NCBI RefSeq assembly: GCF_016808095.1
Contig: NC_068971.1
Span: forward strand, 45,320,131-45,384,130
Direction of reading: 5' to 3'
Length of the DNA stretch: 64,000 bases
Source of the DNA: Vigna angularis
Taxonomy: Eukaryota > Streptophyta > Magnoliopsida > Fabales > Fabaceae
Notes under the pieces: generated by a model
What the model was told of the DNA's origin: nothing
What the model saw: the letters and a program-made list of their open reading frames with translations, nothing else
Databases searched by the model: none
Made by a program: the position numbers and the translations under genes
Part shown: piece after piece, positions 35,701-49,249 of the stretch
Layout: every line of letters begins with the position of its first letter
Numbering within the stretch: the stretch's first letter is position 1

Positions 35701-38700
35701 CGAGTTCAATCATCATACTGTCTTTTTTCTTTACAACAGTTACACAACCATTTATACTTGACCAATGAAAGTCAAATCAAGTTCAAGAGGTGACAACTAC
35801 TCAACTCCTAAAAGCAGTTTGAATAAAATGTTAAAGTTGTACATTTATTTAAAACTTTCAAGAGGATAACGTACATCTTCACCAATGGTAACAGCCTCGG
35901 GGAAGAGGCCATGAATGAGATCATTAGCCAGCATCAGGTAAACCACAGCATCAACATCAGTTGCCATACCAAAGTACTCACTGTAATTTCCAGTGAATGC
36001 TACCTACAGCAAGATCAATAATACAAAAGAAAAAGAAAAAAATGATTGAGAAAGAATATCTAAGTGAAACAGAATCCTCTGCTTCAAAGTCTAACCACGG
36101 GTAGAATATATTTCATTAGTTGTTAAAATGGTAAAAATCAACTTTGTTGAAATTGCTAACACCAAAGGAGACTTCTCAATTCAAAGTTCAATGTTTTTAG
36201 TGGGAGTAGATGATAGGTGAAGATCTACATCATTATCTAACTGTACAATCAAACCATTTCAGTTAAGCAGGTCATATTCATTCTCATGATACAACACTTC
36301 TCGTGCATCCATCAAATTGTACAAGTTACATGGCTTTTGCATTGTTTGCAGTCTAAAACCAGACCTTGCAAGGCCACCAAGGATGCAAGGAATGGGCTTG
36401 TCACACAAACAAAAATAACCTGGAACTGTTTTTCCTAATTTTATAAGTTTGGCTTAATTCCATTTTCAGAATATTTGACAAATTCAAATATCCAGAGTAA
36501 GAATAAGAAAACAAACAAGCTCATCAAAGCAATAAATCTGTCCAATCATATGCAACTTTCTGATAAAAATCTAATGGTATTGATAATTTCTCCCTTTTCT
36601 AATTCAATTGGCATTCTAATAATAATCCTTGAACACTTAACCAATAACAAAAGTAGCAAAACTAATCTTAAAATACCAAGAAACTTAAAGGCCAAACACA
36701 AAATCCAATTAGAGTGTACCTGCAACCCATGATGAGTGTACATCATTGATGTAACACCATCAAATCGAAATCCGTCAAACTTGTATTCATCCAGCCACCA
36801 TCTTGCATTTGAAAGTAGATACCTTAGTACCTAAAATAAGAATTAAAGTCAGTCACTTACTATTCTCCAAAAGGTAGAGAAGAATCATGATGAAAATATT
36901 ATCATAACCAAGCCAGTGAATTCTGTGGAGCCAGCACTTACTTCCCAGCTTCCATAATTGAAAAGGCGAGAATCCCACATCCAATGATAACCTCGTGACC
37001 CAGGATGGAAGTAATGACTATCAGTTCCATCAAACATGTTTAGGCCATCCAAAGTATTATTTGATGAATGGCTACATTCACAATATATTATTTTCACAAT
37101 CAGATCTAAGGTTGTAGGAATAAAACCTTAAAAATAGTATCATTGATGTAATGAAAATTGAGAATAAGGTTAAAAGGAAAGAAATAGAGATATCAACAAA
37201 ATAAGGAAAAGAATAATATGTATGAGGAATAGTCTTTACCTGTGTACAATATCCATCAGAACAAGCAGACCTAGTTCGTGGGCTTTGTCTATTAGAGATT
37301 TAAGTTCCTCTGGAGTTCCAAATCGGCTGCTAGGTGCAAAGAAATTTGTGACATGGTACCTGCACCATGCACAACACTATTAGTACAATCAAACCATCAA
37401 AACTAAGAAAAACACTAACTTATTGAGAAACCAGAAATATAGCACACAAAAACTGCCTGCTGGTTGTTATATTATGAATCTCATTGGGACAATCAACAAT
37501 TTGGGAGCAAAGGAAAAATGACAACAGAAGAGTTGCAAAAAGCTGGCATAATAAGAAAGAAAACTGAAAAGTTACCCAAAGCTGGCATAATAAGAATGTT
37601 CTTGAATGGCCATAATCTGGACAGCATTGTAGCCAAGCTTTTTAATGCGAGGTAGTACATCATCTCTAAAATTGGCATATGTGTTGATCATTGGCTCCTG
37701 CACCACATGGTTCACAATATTGTTGATGGTAGAAAAAAAACTGAAACTCCAAATAGACACTTTTCTTGAACTTTACAGATTTATCTCTAATCCTAAAAAT
37801 GTTCAGTAAAAAACTACGTTTTCTTTTACAAGATTTGAAATGTTGTTGCACATAACCACTAATTCATTGAGCTTAGCTTTTATGATAAACATAGCAGTTA
37901 CTAATGCTACTTCTGTGAATAATAAGATAATTTCATATTGACAAACATTAAAAGAATTAGGACACAAATATCCATTTGCAGTTTTGACATTTCTAGATAG
38001 GTTATATTTTGTTTGAAGTATGATAATCAAATTAGAGAGGGATCTTGTGAATGTCTTTATGTAAGCCTAGTCGACATCTACTATTGTGAACTCTGGAAAG
38101 AAATATAAGAAATTGATAAAAAACAAAACAGATCATTGAACAGTTTTAATCTCAAATGGTCCTTCCTTTGTTACAAATCTTCCAAATCTCTGAATGAATT
38201 CTTTCACCCTTCTTCAAACCCTCTAACCAACAAATTATCTTCTCTAACAGTTTCTAACTAATATTCACTTTATTTTAGCTCCTTGCAACACCAACCGGTT
38301 GAAATTCAACCATGATCATAAGGTTGAAGTTCTGAAATTCAATCCCAGTTTTTCCTATTACCTTTCTCAATTGGGAGAGCTGAAAAACACCATAAATGTG
38401 GATGTGTTTTAGGATGAGGTCCTGGATGGTAAGTGCCTCAATTTGCTTGAGGACCAACCAAATAGAGATCCTGTCCTACTTTTAAACAGTGATTTGTTTG
38501 CCTATTTGAACATGTCCCCTTACTTGAAAAGCTGACCCCAGTTGGTAGATTTGTAATGTCTCACCTCCCTTTTGACAAGGTTGGTCTTGTCTAATTAGGT
38601 CAAGAAAATGAGCCATCATAGAGGAAATCATGAAATAAGAACTTTAACACTACCAAAAAGCTTAGCCTATAGTTATACAAGGAAACTTTTGGTTAGTATG

Positions 38701-41700
38701 TGACTAGTCTAACCTGTTCAAATATGTCAATACACGAAATAAACAGCAAGTAAATCAGCTACTATGCAGATCTGTTCAAGTAAATATTGTAGAGAAATTA
38801 TAAGGGAATAGATAAGAAGGAAATAAATCAGGGATTTAGCTAACCCTGTTGTCAGTTGCTAAGAAAATTCCCTCCCATTTCCTAAACTTCTAACAATAGC
38901 AAATTTAGTTTTGAGTGGTATCTACTTGATAGTGCAATCCTATTTGGTTTCTTTTGCATAATCACAATCCAATACCCAGTCATTAATAGGATGCACTTGA
39001 CAAGCCTCTAATGGTAACCACTTGTCTTTTCAGAAGTAGACATGAAAAATAAACAAAAAACAGAATTAGTAATATGCTAGGAGGAAGAGGGAGGCTGCTA
39101 TCATAACATGTTGGGAAAGTGAGTTAAGTCATATGATCTTTGGTCAATCATGATTAAAAAATGACCAATTTAAGTTGTTATAGATAATTGACTTTCAAAA
39201 AAAGACAATACATCTAGGAAAAGGAAATAGATGACTTACTGATTTACATACAAAAAAAAAAAAGAAAAACATGATCTTACCGGACTACTCATTCCAACAT
39301 GTGACTCGTATATTCTAAGTGATTTTGGTCTCTTTGGCTGTGGATGTTTGAATACATATTTTTCCTGTAAATATTAAAAAGAAAAACTTAATGCAGAAGT
39401 GTATGGTAAAAGAATTAAACATAACTGAAATTATTGTTATCAACAAATATTTTTATTTGATATACTAACTAAACTATCTTCAACATTATCCTGCATTCTG
39501 CCACCTATTCTCTATTTATATTTTTTAATAATTAAAAAGAGAAATTACTTACATCATTCCTCCTAATGTAAGAAAAAATTGCAATGACTTAAAAATACTA
39601 CAAAACTGCCGACATCGTTGTGGTAGATCAAGTCAAGCTAAAGATACAATCCTAACTCATAACAAATGTAAGGGAAAAGAAATATCTAGAAGCTTACCTC
39701 TTCTGGGGGATCATAGTATATTCCGCTATATGGAATTTCACCAGGAGCCTGTACAGAAAACTTGATCCAAGCAGGAATCGAGTCCTTGACTCCAGAGGGA
39801 GTATCCATGCGGATCTACAAATATGATTGAGATATTTAGCTAGCTCTCACACTTCAGAGAGAATACTAAGAGACTTAATTCAAGACATCTAGAAATTGTT
39901 TACATGTATGATTATCCAAGTAAAAAGGTTCTCTAGCAAAAAAAGAATCTGCAAGTTTGAAAATTATAGAGGAGAACTTTTTAGACATCCCATGTCACTT
40001 GTTAGTGAGTTGTGATAAAACCAAGAGCATTCTTCTTCATACTTCTGACAAATTTTATCTCCTTTCAGAGTGTAATTCTTCTTAAAAAGAAAAGCACTAA
40101 TTGAAAAATTGTTTAAGCACCAAATATGAGGAACCAGAACAAACATTTGAAAAAATACTCATTAGTTATGATATAAAATTCCCTGCCTATATGAATACTC
40201 AAACAACTAAAATATAAGTTATTTATTAGATAAAGAAATAAAAATAAAGACAATCAAATGAAGACTATCTAGATCCATCAAATTGTTTAGGAAAAAATTT
40301 ACCTTGACCCGAGAACCATGAGGAATTGGTGGTGAACCATCCACATTGTTTGGCAAAAAAATCTCCCAAACACCAAACTCATTCTGTAAAGTAAAAATTA
40401 CAACATTTAAAGGTTGCTAATAGCAAATACAATTGTCAATTAAGTTCAAATAACACTATCTACAACCAGGGGGAAAGAAGGTTAGATTCTAGGTCAAACA
40501 GAGGAAAGAATACAAAGTTGAGACCGCAAGACGTTCAACTTCTTATTTACACATAAGGGCTTATTAATGAAATAAAAAAAAAAGTACATTAAAGTTCACA
40601 TGTATGAACTTTGAAGACCAATGAAAGATAACATACCCGAGCCATTACATCAGCATTTGAATTCCAATTGTTGAAGTCTCCAATTAATGCTGCTGACTGA
40701 AAAGCAATCAATACCATCCATAATGTTTTGGAGAGGAAATTAAAAGACAGCTATATATTGTGTCTTCAAGTAGAGACACACTACACATACAACATCCAAT
40801 TGTTAGCAGATGTCAGATGGCAATGACTGACAAAACAACCATGCTGGCACCACCATTTGATAACATTGATCCAAAATGGATTTTCTCCAAACTTAATAAG
40901 AAAATACAGAATCATTTAGAATGGAAAGAGTCAGAAGCTGCTTAAATCATAAATTCATGGTAGATTATTAATTAGGTCTTTCCAATTTAACCAAATAACT
41001 GCATTTTCACCTTCAGGTAGCTAGTGCTTATCATTACACTGACAATCAGTTACCACAAGTAGATTCTGTTCAAATTTAACCACATTATGAACGAGAAAGT
41101 CTCAGAGCATAATTCAATCAAGCAATATAGAGAAGTCCAACAAGTCCTAAATTAACTCTAACATATATGAACATGTTTTTTTTTTTAATTCTTACATATT
41201 CAAGTAGGCTAACAGTCAATGCAATACGTGTGATCGAGTGCAATGAAGAACTACTATAACACTCTTACCAAAAGCATAATTAAGCAGAGATATATTAAAA
41301 TTTAACTTCAAAGAGACTCTACCAAAGAGGCAAACGTGCTCCAAAATAGTAATCGTACACATCAGATCAAACACTTTAGATGCCTCTAGGAGTATTTATA
41401 TCTTTCTTTTATTTTTTTAACTTTCATACTAATACAGATACGAATACCACAGTCATTACATAATTACAGAAATAATCATATAAACAATGAATGACACTGC
41501 AAAATAATTTCAACCAAAAAAACAAGAAGCACTGCTAATACCAATAATTGACTAGAAATATACCTTAGCTCCAGGTGCCCACTCTCTGTAAGTAACACCT
41601 GTTGCACTGCAAACAAAAGCTTATAGTCATTAAGGACCACATTGATCAACTAGTTAGGGTGTAGAAATATGGGCATAATTTCCCTTTTTATGTACATTTA

Positions 41701-44700
41701 TTGTTGCACCATTAAGATCTGTACTACGACAATCATTACTTAGTCTGGGTGTAATTCAGTAGTGTATTTCTATGATTTTTTGGCTGTGGTGGGAGGTCTG
41801 TATGGTAAGGACATTGTGAATCGGTTTATTGTAATATCATTGACTTAATACTGTATCAGGTCTTGGTTTACCTTGTATGACTTATTTAAGTATATAAGTG
41901 TCCTTTTTTGCTTAGCAAAAAAAACCACCATTACTTAGTGTAAGAAATTTCACACTAAAGGTGTGATTCACTGAGTCTATTACTTTCTCTCTCCTCTCAC
42001 CGCCACAATCTCTCTTTTGAAGATCTTAAGTATGATCCTCACCATGCAATTCTTGTTTGCCATTTCAATCTAGCCCCTTCCCAGATGTTGGCCTCTTACA
42101 ATTTCCAGTTACTAATATTTATTATTAGTTAGATTGCCTATTAAGGTTTTAACAACTCTAGCTGCCACTTGCCAGATGACTTCAATTCAAGGTTCTTCGA
42201 TTTGTAGCATTAATCAATTATACAAGTCCTCTTAGGGTATTCAATCTAGTCTATATTGTTTATTGATCAGCAATAGATATATTGGATTGATGTATCTATT
42301 TATCATCTCAATAATGACATCAATAATTTATCAAACAATGTTATGTGTATGTACCTGCGTATGAAGCCAAATTTTTCATAGCCACGAGAAAATGTATCCA
42401 GACCACCTTCATACTTGTTAATTTCATCGTGCAATCTTTTGTATTGTCCGAAACTGTGAATTATGAAACAACATTTAAAACAACCACGTCAATTTAGTTA
42501 CAGCACAGTAGGTAAAAAAGTGTTAAAGAAGAGATGTTAGAGTTTTGAAAACCAGAGGGTAATCTACGGAACTTTGTTGATAAACAACCTATACAAGCAT
42601 GAAATTGAACATTGATGCCTAGTATTGTAATTTGTTGGTTTCAGTTTTGAACAATTGTTGTCAACTGACAATTGTACAGCTGAAAGCTGACAACCCATTA
42701 AGATTTGATAGGCAGTTATAGTAGAGAGAACTTTGTAACAGTCTACTTAGAGACTCCCCCTTTTGTACTCACATTGTTTGATGCAAAAGATGCTCATTGG
42801 GGTTAACTTACCGGAAATCAAGATGCTCACGGTGGGCTAGCAAAGATGGATCAATCTCATATATTTTCTGTCCAGCACCAGGTCGGGGAATGGTCTTAGG
42901 TTTAGCTTCATCACTTGGTATCTTTACTTTCTTGCCAACAGATACCACCGAACCTAGCCCACCTTCAATCTGTCTGTAACTGGTATCTGCTTCACTAATG
43001 CTGTATTTATCCTCATCTTCCATTGTTAAATCCTCTAAATTCTGAAAAAATTAAAACATATATTCAGCAAAGACTTGGTTGAAGGCTGAAGATCCATATG
43101 AAAACTTGGTTGAGTTAAAATAAATGGACAATCTAGAGGACTACATCTAAAAAAATCATCAAATAGGTGTTAAGTCACATTGAATAAGATAAAATCCACA
43201 CCACAATATAAGTGGTGTTTTGCATGATTTGGGACAAAAGCATGATAAAATATGTTCATTAGAAGATTTGAAGTCACGCTGATAGAATTTCCTAATGCAC
43301 TATGGTTAGAGTTTCAAATGAGGTCGAACATGTATTTGTCTAATCTGAGACAATAAGACTCCTAAAATAGACTTCACATCTCAGAAATCTTCTAAGAGCA
43401 GTTTTAGCTACAGTCTAAAGATCATAAGCACACTGCACATACTAATCAGCAATGATGACCCGAAAAACAACATTTGTACAATAGCATTTTCCTTTCTTTT
43501 TCATTCACATTAGTAGAGTTTTTATATCTTTTTTCCCTCCATCCCTCATATTCTTTCTTGCTCATAATTACAATCAGCTATGAACCATATGGCAGAAACT
43601 TACCTAAAAAAGCACTGGTTTTGCAACCAAAAATGCACAAAGTTTTCATACATTCTCCAGATGCATTTGGAAAGAAAACCACAATCCAAATACAAAGAAT
43701 GGCATGTGACAACAAAACACAAAAATAATTATATAAACATATTTGATATGGAGTAAGAGAAAAGTACATGTGCATCCTCTGAGGTTATAACAGGAGTTTC
43801 AAGTTGCTCTGTCAAGGATGCAGAGTTATCTTGATCTTGAGAAATAAGAACCTTATCAGATTCAGCAATTGCAGAAGATGGGGAATCAGAATCATGAGAA
43901 GATTTTACGGCAAGGATTTTCCCTGAAAGTACCCACAAATTATATCACTGAGATGTTTTAAATCCAATATTGTAGATTTATCAGTGCCATGCACAAACTA
44001 GATTGAACTTTGTGTTCATCCAAAGTAAAATAGATGTACAACATTATTTCCCTTTCCTATTTTTATTGGTATCACTATGATATATAAGTAATTTAAAAAA
44101 TCACATATCAACATTAAATCAGTTTCACAAATTAAATGAAGCCAATTTTGCGCTGCATACGGTTTGCCCAATCATAGCCATTCAAATTACAGATCATTTC
44201 TCTTTCACCATCAAACCTTATACAGTTGCTTCAATCATTCAATTCATATTCTGAAAACAAAGAGTTTAGTAACGGGATTCAACTCTAAATTTTGCAAATG
44301 TTGAAATACTTTCACCCAAATTGCAACCCAAGGAAACATATTTTGTCTAGAGTGAATCTAAAAGCCCGACCTTATTACAATAGCTAATATTTCTTTCTGT
44401 ATTACAATAGCTAATATTTCTTTCTGTAGTTACTAAAATGCCATGCATACTTTCAAATGTTCGGTTTATCAGTTATACCAACCCACAGTGGCTTCTCATA
44501 TTATAGAATTCAAAGAATGCAGAGTCTAATCGACACAATTATTACAATAACAGTTGAGATTTCACACGCAAGCACACAAATTATGATTTTGATTTACAAT
44601 TTAAGACAACCAAAGTTTATATTCTTTCCTTTATCAACATATGACCAACGAATCGTGAAAACGCAGATATACCTTAAAATTCTCCCAATAGAGTAATAGT

Positions 44701-45292
44701 CATAAAAGTCGTGAAAAACTCGATTATCTCAGTTACTAACACATGCATCCACGATCAGAGAACAGAGGTCAGAAAACAAAGCTACACACTAACATCTTTA
44801 ATCTAAAAATGCCCCGAGATTGAACACTTTATCTAAGTCCAACCACGAAGTAAAGAGTATCAGCAGAATCTCTCGTTTCAGCTTCACCAGGTTAACACTC
44901 GCTTCTAACACGAAATCAAAACCAAACAAACAAGTTTCCGCCCTTGCATGTGCTTTAACATTCAAGAAAGCAAACAACAATAATAAATATATTATTACTA
45001 TTATTATCATTAGTTATAAGAACAACCATAATGATGAAAAAGATAACAACAAAAAGAAATAATAAGAAGCAGTGAAATCCAGAATTAGCAAGTACTACTC
45101 ACATAACTCCACAAGAGAGGAATGTAACGGAATCGTAAAAGCATAAGGCTAAAATGAGGAAGGTTTATTACGAGAGAAGTTGTTCTTTCTGAGAAAAACA
45201 GGAAGAGACGCTGCCCTGCGATCGTCACGGAGGCTGGAGACATGCAGCGAAGGAACAACCGGAAATCGAATTCCGGAGATGGTGTAAACCAT
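32718..45292 (-). CDS. SBE2: Starch branching enzyme, class A (SBEII type), plastid
   Basis: 1,4-alpha-glucan branching enzyme: cuts alpha-1,4 chains and rejoins them as alpha-1,6 branches in amylopectin. My model has 22 exons, all GT/AG and phase-consistent: 45292-45172, 43922-43768, 43041-42812, 42453-42355, 41606-41564, 40696-40637, 40383-40303, 39814-39698, 39364-39281, 37697-37576, 37359-37240, 37071-36942, 36830-36720, 36003-35875, 35639-35536, 35412-35268, 34975-34828, 34714-34614, 33639-33562, 33382-33227, 33106-33032, 32885-32718; 2577 nt, 858 aa. A Ser/Arg-rich N-terminus fits a transit peptide. A CBM48 domain starts near YREWAPGAK (ends 216). GH13 motifs: DIVHSH (407-412), nucleophile D478 in GFRFDG, E533 in TIGED, H600/D601 in ESHDQ. 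The C-terminus is an acidic EPAL[SA]DEA repeat. The gene looks intact. The class is that of pea SBEI (Mendel's wrinkled-seed locus); orthology is inferred. Confidence 0.95.
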
Positions 45293-45434
45293 CTTTGCCT
45301 GCACTTAGGGTTTAGTCTTTGATATTTAGGAGAGAAGAAGTGAATGTTCTCTCAGAAGCAGAAGAACAGATCCAAAAGTGAGAGTGTGCTGAGTTCGAGG
45401 TGTCGAGAGAAGCGTGACACTCTGAGAAGGAGTG

Positions 45435-45446
45435 ATATTATATATA
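45435..45446 (-). promoter_or_regulatory. TATA box of the branching enzyme gene
   Basis: CTATATATAATA on the minus strand, about 145 bp upstream of the start codon at 45292. It implies a 5' UTR of roughly 110 nt. Confidence 0.6.
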
Positions 45447-46849
45447 GTAATAATGTGGAGTTAAATTCTGAAATTTATTTAAACAAATAATAAAGAAAAT
45501 GAAATTGTACGGTGAAGGGTGGCGCTATCTGCGTGGAGGTGACAACAAGACTGCGAGTGATGTGCTACGTGTGCTTGTTTACAGTCCAAACAGCATGGTA
45601 ATGAAACTTATGGGGCCCACTGCTCTTGAATTCTGATCGTCCATCGTCTTCGCCAAACGAATAGCACTTGGATATGAAATGCTTGGCTATGGACGCGCTT
45701 CACAGATATTTTCCTTTTTGCTTTTCTCTTTTCTCTTGTATGTTGTCCTCCTTTCTATAGTTTAGGAAAAGGGAAAAGTTTCATGAATGAAATGTTAAAG
45801 GATCTTTTGCTTTGTGGCAAGTATATGCCTTGCCTTGCGTCCCCTTTTTCAAATCATAAAATTAAATACTTTTCACTACTCCTAACAAAACAAATGTTCC
45901 AAAAGTGCATCTTAGATAATATATCATAAATACTTATACCAAAATTATTAGGAAATAAAATATTATTACTAAGAAATGGCAGTCTGTAAATTCCTCAAAT
46001 TATTTTAAGGGTTCTCGTGGAGTGAGCCCCGTAATTAAAATAAATTTTAAGTTAGATTCTGGAGATCATCTGTTATTTATGTATGTATTATAATACGACA
46101 GGTGACTTCTGAATCAACTAATAGATATACTACAACAACAAAGGATAAGAGACAAAAACCTGAATTATTAGGAATTGGAAAGTATCTCGTGATGATCACA
46201 GTTTCTTCTTCGAAAATATAATAATGGTTATCTTGTTCGGTAGTCCCTTCCTGTCTGAGATGCAGCAAGGCTAAAATATGCAATAGCCTGCTCATTCTGC
46301 TATGATATTTGACACTTTATCTTATTGTTTATTTTATTGGCAGCTTAAATACTGTCAATTATGAGAGATACTGTAAAAAATTATAATAAAAATACCATTA
46401 CAGCAGTTGAATAAGAAGAAGGATTATTAAAAGTAAAATGAGATTTTTGGTTATTATTATAAGTAAAATGAAAATAATTATAATTATTTAATAGTTCAGA
46501 TTATGTATTTAATTTAAAATCTAACCCTTTTCTGAAGATGTTACATAATTTTTAATTAAAAGTATAAGAAATATTTTAATTAAATACATTATTCAAAATT
46601 TCAATTTAATAACTGTTGTTAAATTGTTATCCACAATAATTGAAAGTTATTCCTTAATAAATTTCATATATACATATATCTATCTATACTATCTAATACA
46701 TATGTGAAACTATAATGATATAAATTATATTAACTATTACATATTCAGTAACTTTTAATTGAAAAATTGTTTTATCAAAATTTACAGAAAATATCTTTAA
46801 ATTAAACCATGTTTATAAAAGAACTATATTACCTTAAAACTATTTGAAA
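45447..46849. other. Upstream region of the branching enzyme gene, AT-rich
   Basis: No gene seen. A GCTACGTGTGC word (near 45562) is an ACGT-core element of the kind found in plant promoters; its use is unproven. Confidence 0.5.
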
Positions 46850-47320
46850 TTCCATTTTTATAAATTAAAATTAACATAGTAACTTTTATAATACATAAAA
46901 ATGTTGATAATTTGATTGATGGTTAAGATATGTGTTAGTATTTTGAAGTTGTTAAAGGAATAGTTGATGTGGTGGAGAAAATGTAAAGATAGTGGAATGT
47001 AGAAAAATGTAAAGATAATAGAATGTGGAAATAGTAGTTGGAAGAAGTGTTGTAGTTGTCTTTGTTGTGGTAGATGTTGGCTTCTTAAAATGGTAGAATT
47101 CATGGGTATTTATAGACCCATAAATTATTCTAGAACATGCTAGCTATAACTTATGTGAAATGTTTTAGATTTTTACTCATGTAGAATGTTCTTGATTTTA
47201 TTTTTCCTATCTTAGGCTTTTCTAGAATATTCTAGAACTTTTATTACATTTTAGTACTTTTATCTTAGGATTTTCTATATTCTTCTAGAATTTGCATTAG
47301 ACTTTAATACTTTTCCTTAA
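46850..47320 (-). mobile_element. Probable 3' LTR remnant of the copia element
   Basis: It lies directly downstream of the decayed pol fragment on the minus strand. Features are a TATA-like GGTCTATAAATACCC (about 47105-47119) and several TTCTAGAA words. I could not define both LTR ends. Confidence 0.4.
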
Positions 47321-47327
47321 TAAAAAT

Positions 47328-48045
47328 TTGGTAACTCCAAGCATAGTGCGTAGTAGTTCAAATCTTGATCGTGGTAGTGCCTCCATATAAATATCTGCAA
47401 TTTAGTCTTTTGTTGGATAGTACTCGAATCAAATTTGTTTAGTTGTTTCTTCATCTCGAATGAAGTGATATTTAATGGTTATGTGTTTTGTTCTTTGATG
47501 ATGGACTAGATTTTGTGCTATTGCTATTGTCGATTTGTTGTCGTAAAAGATAATAGTCAGTCCATCTTGTGCTTCACCCATTTCTTCAAGTAGTCTTCGT
47601 AGTCATATGCTTGACTCGTCGTTTCAACAACATCTAGATACTCTCCTTCTGCTGTTGATTGTGCCACAATTGCTTGCTTCTTTAATGTCCAAGATAAAAT
47701 AGTTGATCTTAGTGAGAAAATGTATCCTGACATACTCTTCATGTTGTCCATTGATCATGCCCAATCACCTATCTGTGTAACCAATCATTCTTGAGTTAGT
47801 CATGGTTTTGTACCATATACTAAATTCATTTGTGCCTTGTAGATATCTTAAAAAAAAATTTCCTACTCCATAATGAATCTGACTTGGCTTGTGCATGAAT
47901 CTTGATAGAAGACTTGTAGCATACACATTGTCTGGTTGTGTGGCTATGAGATATAAGAGACTTCCAATTAAACTCCTGTAGCATGATGCATCTGCCTCTT
48001 GTGCTCCATCATCTTTTTTTAGCTTTTCGTTTACCACAAACGGAT
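47328..48045 (-). pseudogene. Ty1/copia pol fragment (end of RT and RNase H), decayed
   Basis: Minus-strand translation shows the copia polyprotein C-terminus. There is a YRSLIGSLLYLIATQPD block and LLSRFMHKPSQIHYGVG (47765-48037), then a broken RNase H: SGYIFSLRSTILSWTLKKQ and QSTAEGEYLDVVETTSQA (47557-47751). DNKSTIAIAQNLVHHQRTKH and a degenerate tail follow to about 47328. Stops and frame breaks lie between the blocks. No integrase or gag is present; it is a truncated relic. Confidence 0.85.
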
Positions 48046-49249
48046 TAATGACATAAATGACTTTGAACTAAACTAAAAATAAGGAAATAAATGCAACGAA
48101 AGACTATTTTTGGATGGATTAGAAAAGCAACGTGAATAAGCACGTTGCTTAGAAGAAACATACACGATGGGCTCTTGGTGTTACTAGATTTTAGTAATTT
48201 AATACAAACCAGATATAGATAAGCTCTTTATTGACTCGTATAAGTTATGCGGGACAGGCCTAAGCAGGCTAAAATACTCAGTACACCTAATACTACTTTT
48301 TATTATAGATCTATAAACACTTTTTAGTATAGGTCTATAAGTTGACTTGTACAGTTTTTCTTCACATTTTCATCATAAGTTTAGAAATAAAATGAAACTC
48401 CAAATTAATCTTCCAACATTAAGCATTCCTGCTCTTTATCAACTAATTTAAACTACTCTTATCCATGTACAATAATCTTATTTTCAAAATAGTCTTGATT
48501 TTAAAATGTTATTATTTTGATGAATTTTTTAAAATGTGATATATCAATGTATATGTTGCAGGTTGTAACTTTTTTGAAAATCAAATTTAGAATGTAAAAG
48601 GATATTTCAGGTTTTATTTTGAAAATCGGATGCTAATTTGTATATTGATTACAATTTCAATCCCTCATTTCAATCATTGCATTAGTCATTTAATAGCAGT
48701 AACCAAGATTATTGGAATTAATTGTAGTTGATCCTTAAATTAGTCATTGTACTGTATGAGACTAGTACATGTCTACCGATCGGTCAACCATATAGGAAAT
48801 TAATCCCAACAAAATTCACAACTCAATAGATCGAATGGTCGAAATACTCACTTCCATCACCGGTCTAAAGGTATTATTCACATATTAACAAAGTAAAAAC
48901 ATGTTTAAATGATATTGGGTCGTAATTGGGTCAATTCTATTTAAAGACCCACTACAGAACCTATAAATACAGAGACAAAGTAAGAAGGTAGGTGATTGCA
49001 TTTATTGGGCATTTAAGACTTAACTAACCGATGGATTTGAACGTCAGAATACTTTAACAGGTATCGACCCTTCAGATTTGAACCGTTGTGAAAGTGTGGT
49101 TCTCGACCCTACTTACTGAAATAGTCATCAAATATATTAATGACTAATCCATAAATTTGAAGCCTACTTACTGAAATAGTCATCAAATATATTAATGACT
49201 AATCCATAAATTTGAAGCCGAAAGGTTGGAGGGAACAAGACAATCCATC
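48046..49249. other. Intergenic; 3' flank of ABCG gene 1
   Basis: No gene seen. It holds a 55-bp tandem duplication at about 49108-49219. Confidence 0.6.
49108..49219 (+). repeat. 55-bp tandem duplication
   Basis: Two adjacent copies begin ACTTACTGAAATAGTCATCA at 49111 and 49166 and end AATTTGAAGCC, with no difference seen. Likely recent, just downstream of the ABCG gene 1 stop codon. Confidence 0.9.

Noticed and set aside
41640..41960. Possible retroposon in SBE intron 4/5 region ending in an A-run
   Set aside because: No target duplication or recognisable internal promoter boxes could be found by eye.
47557..48037. Copia fragment as a working element
   Set aside because: Stops and frame breaks interrupt RNase H; integrase and gag are absent.
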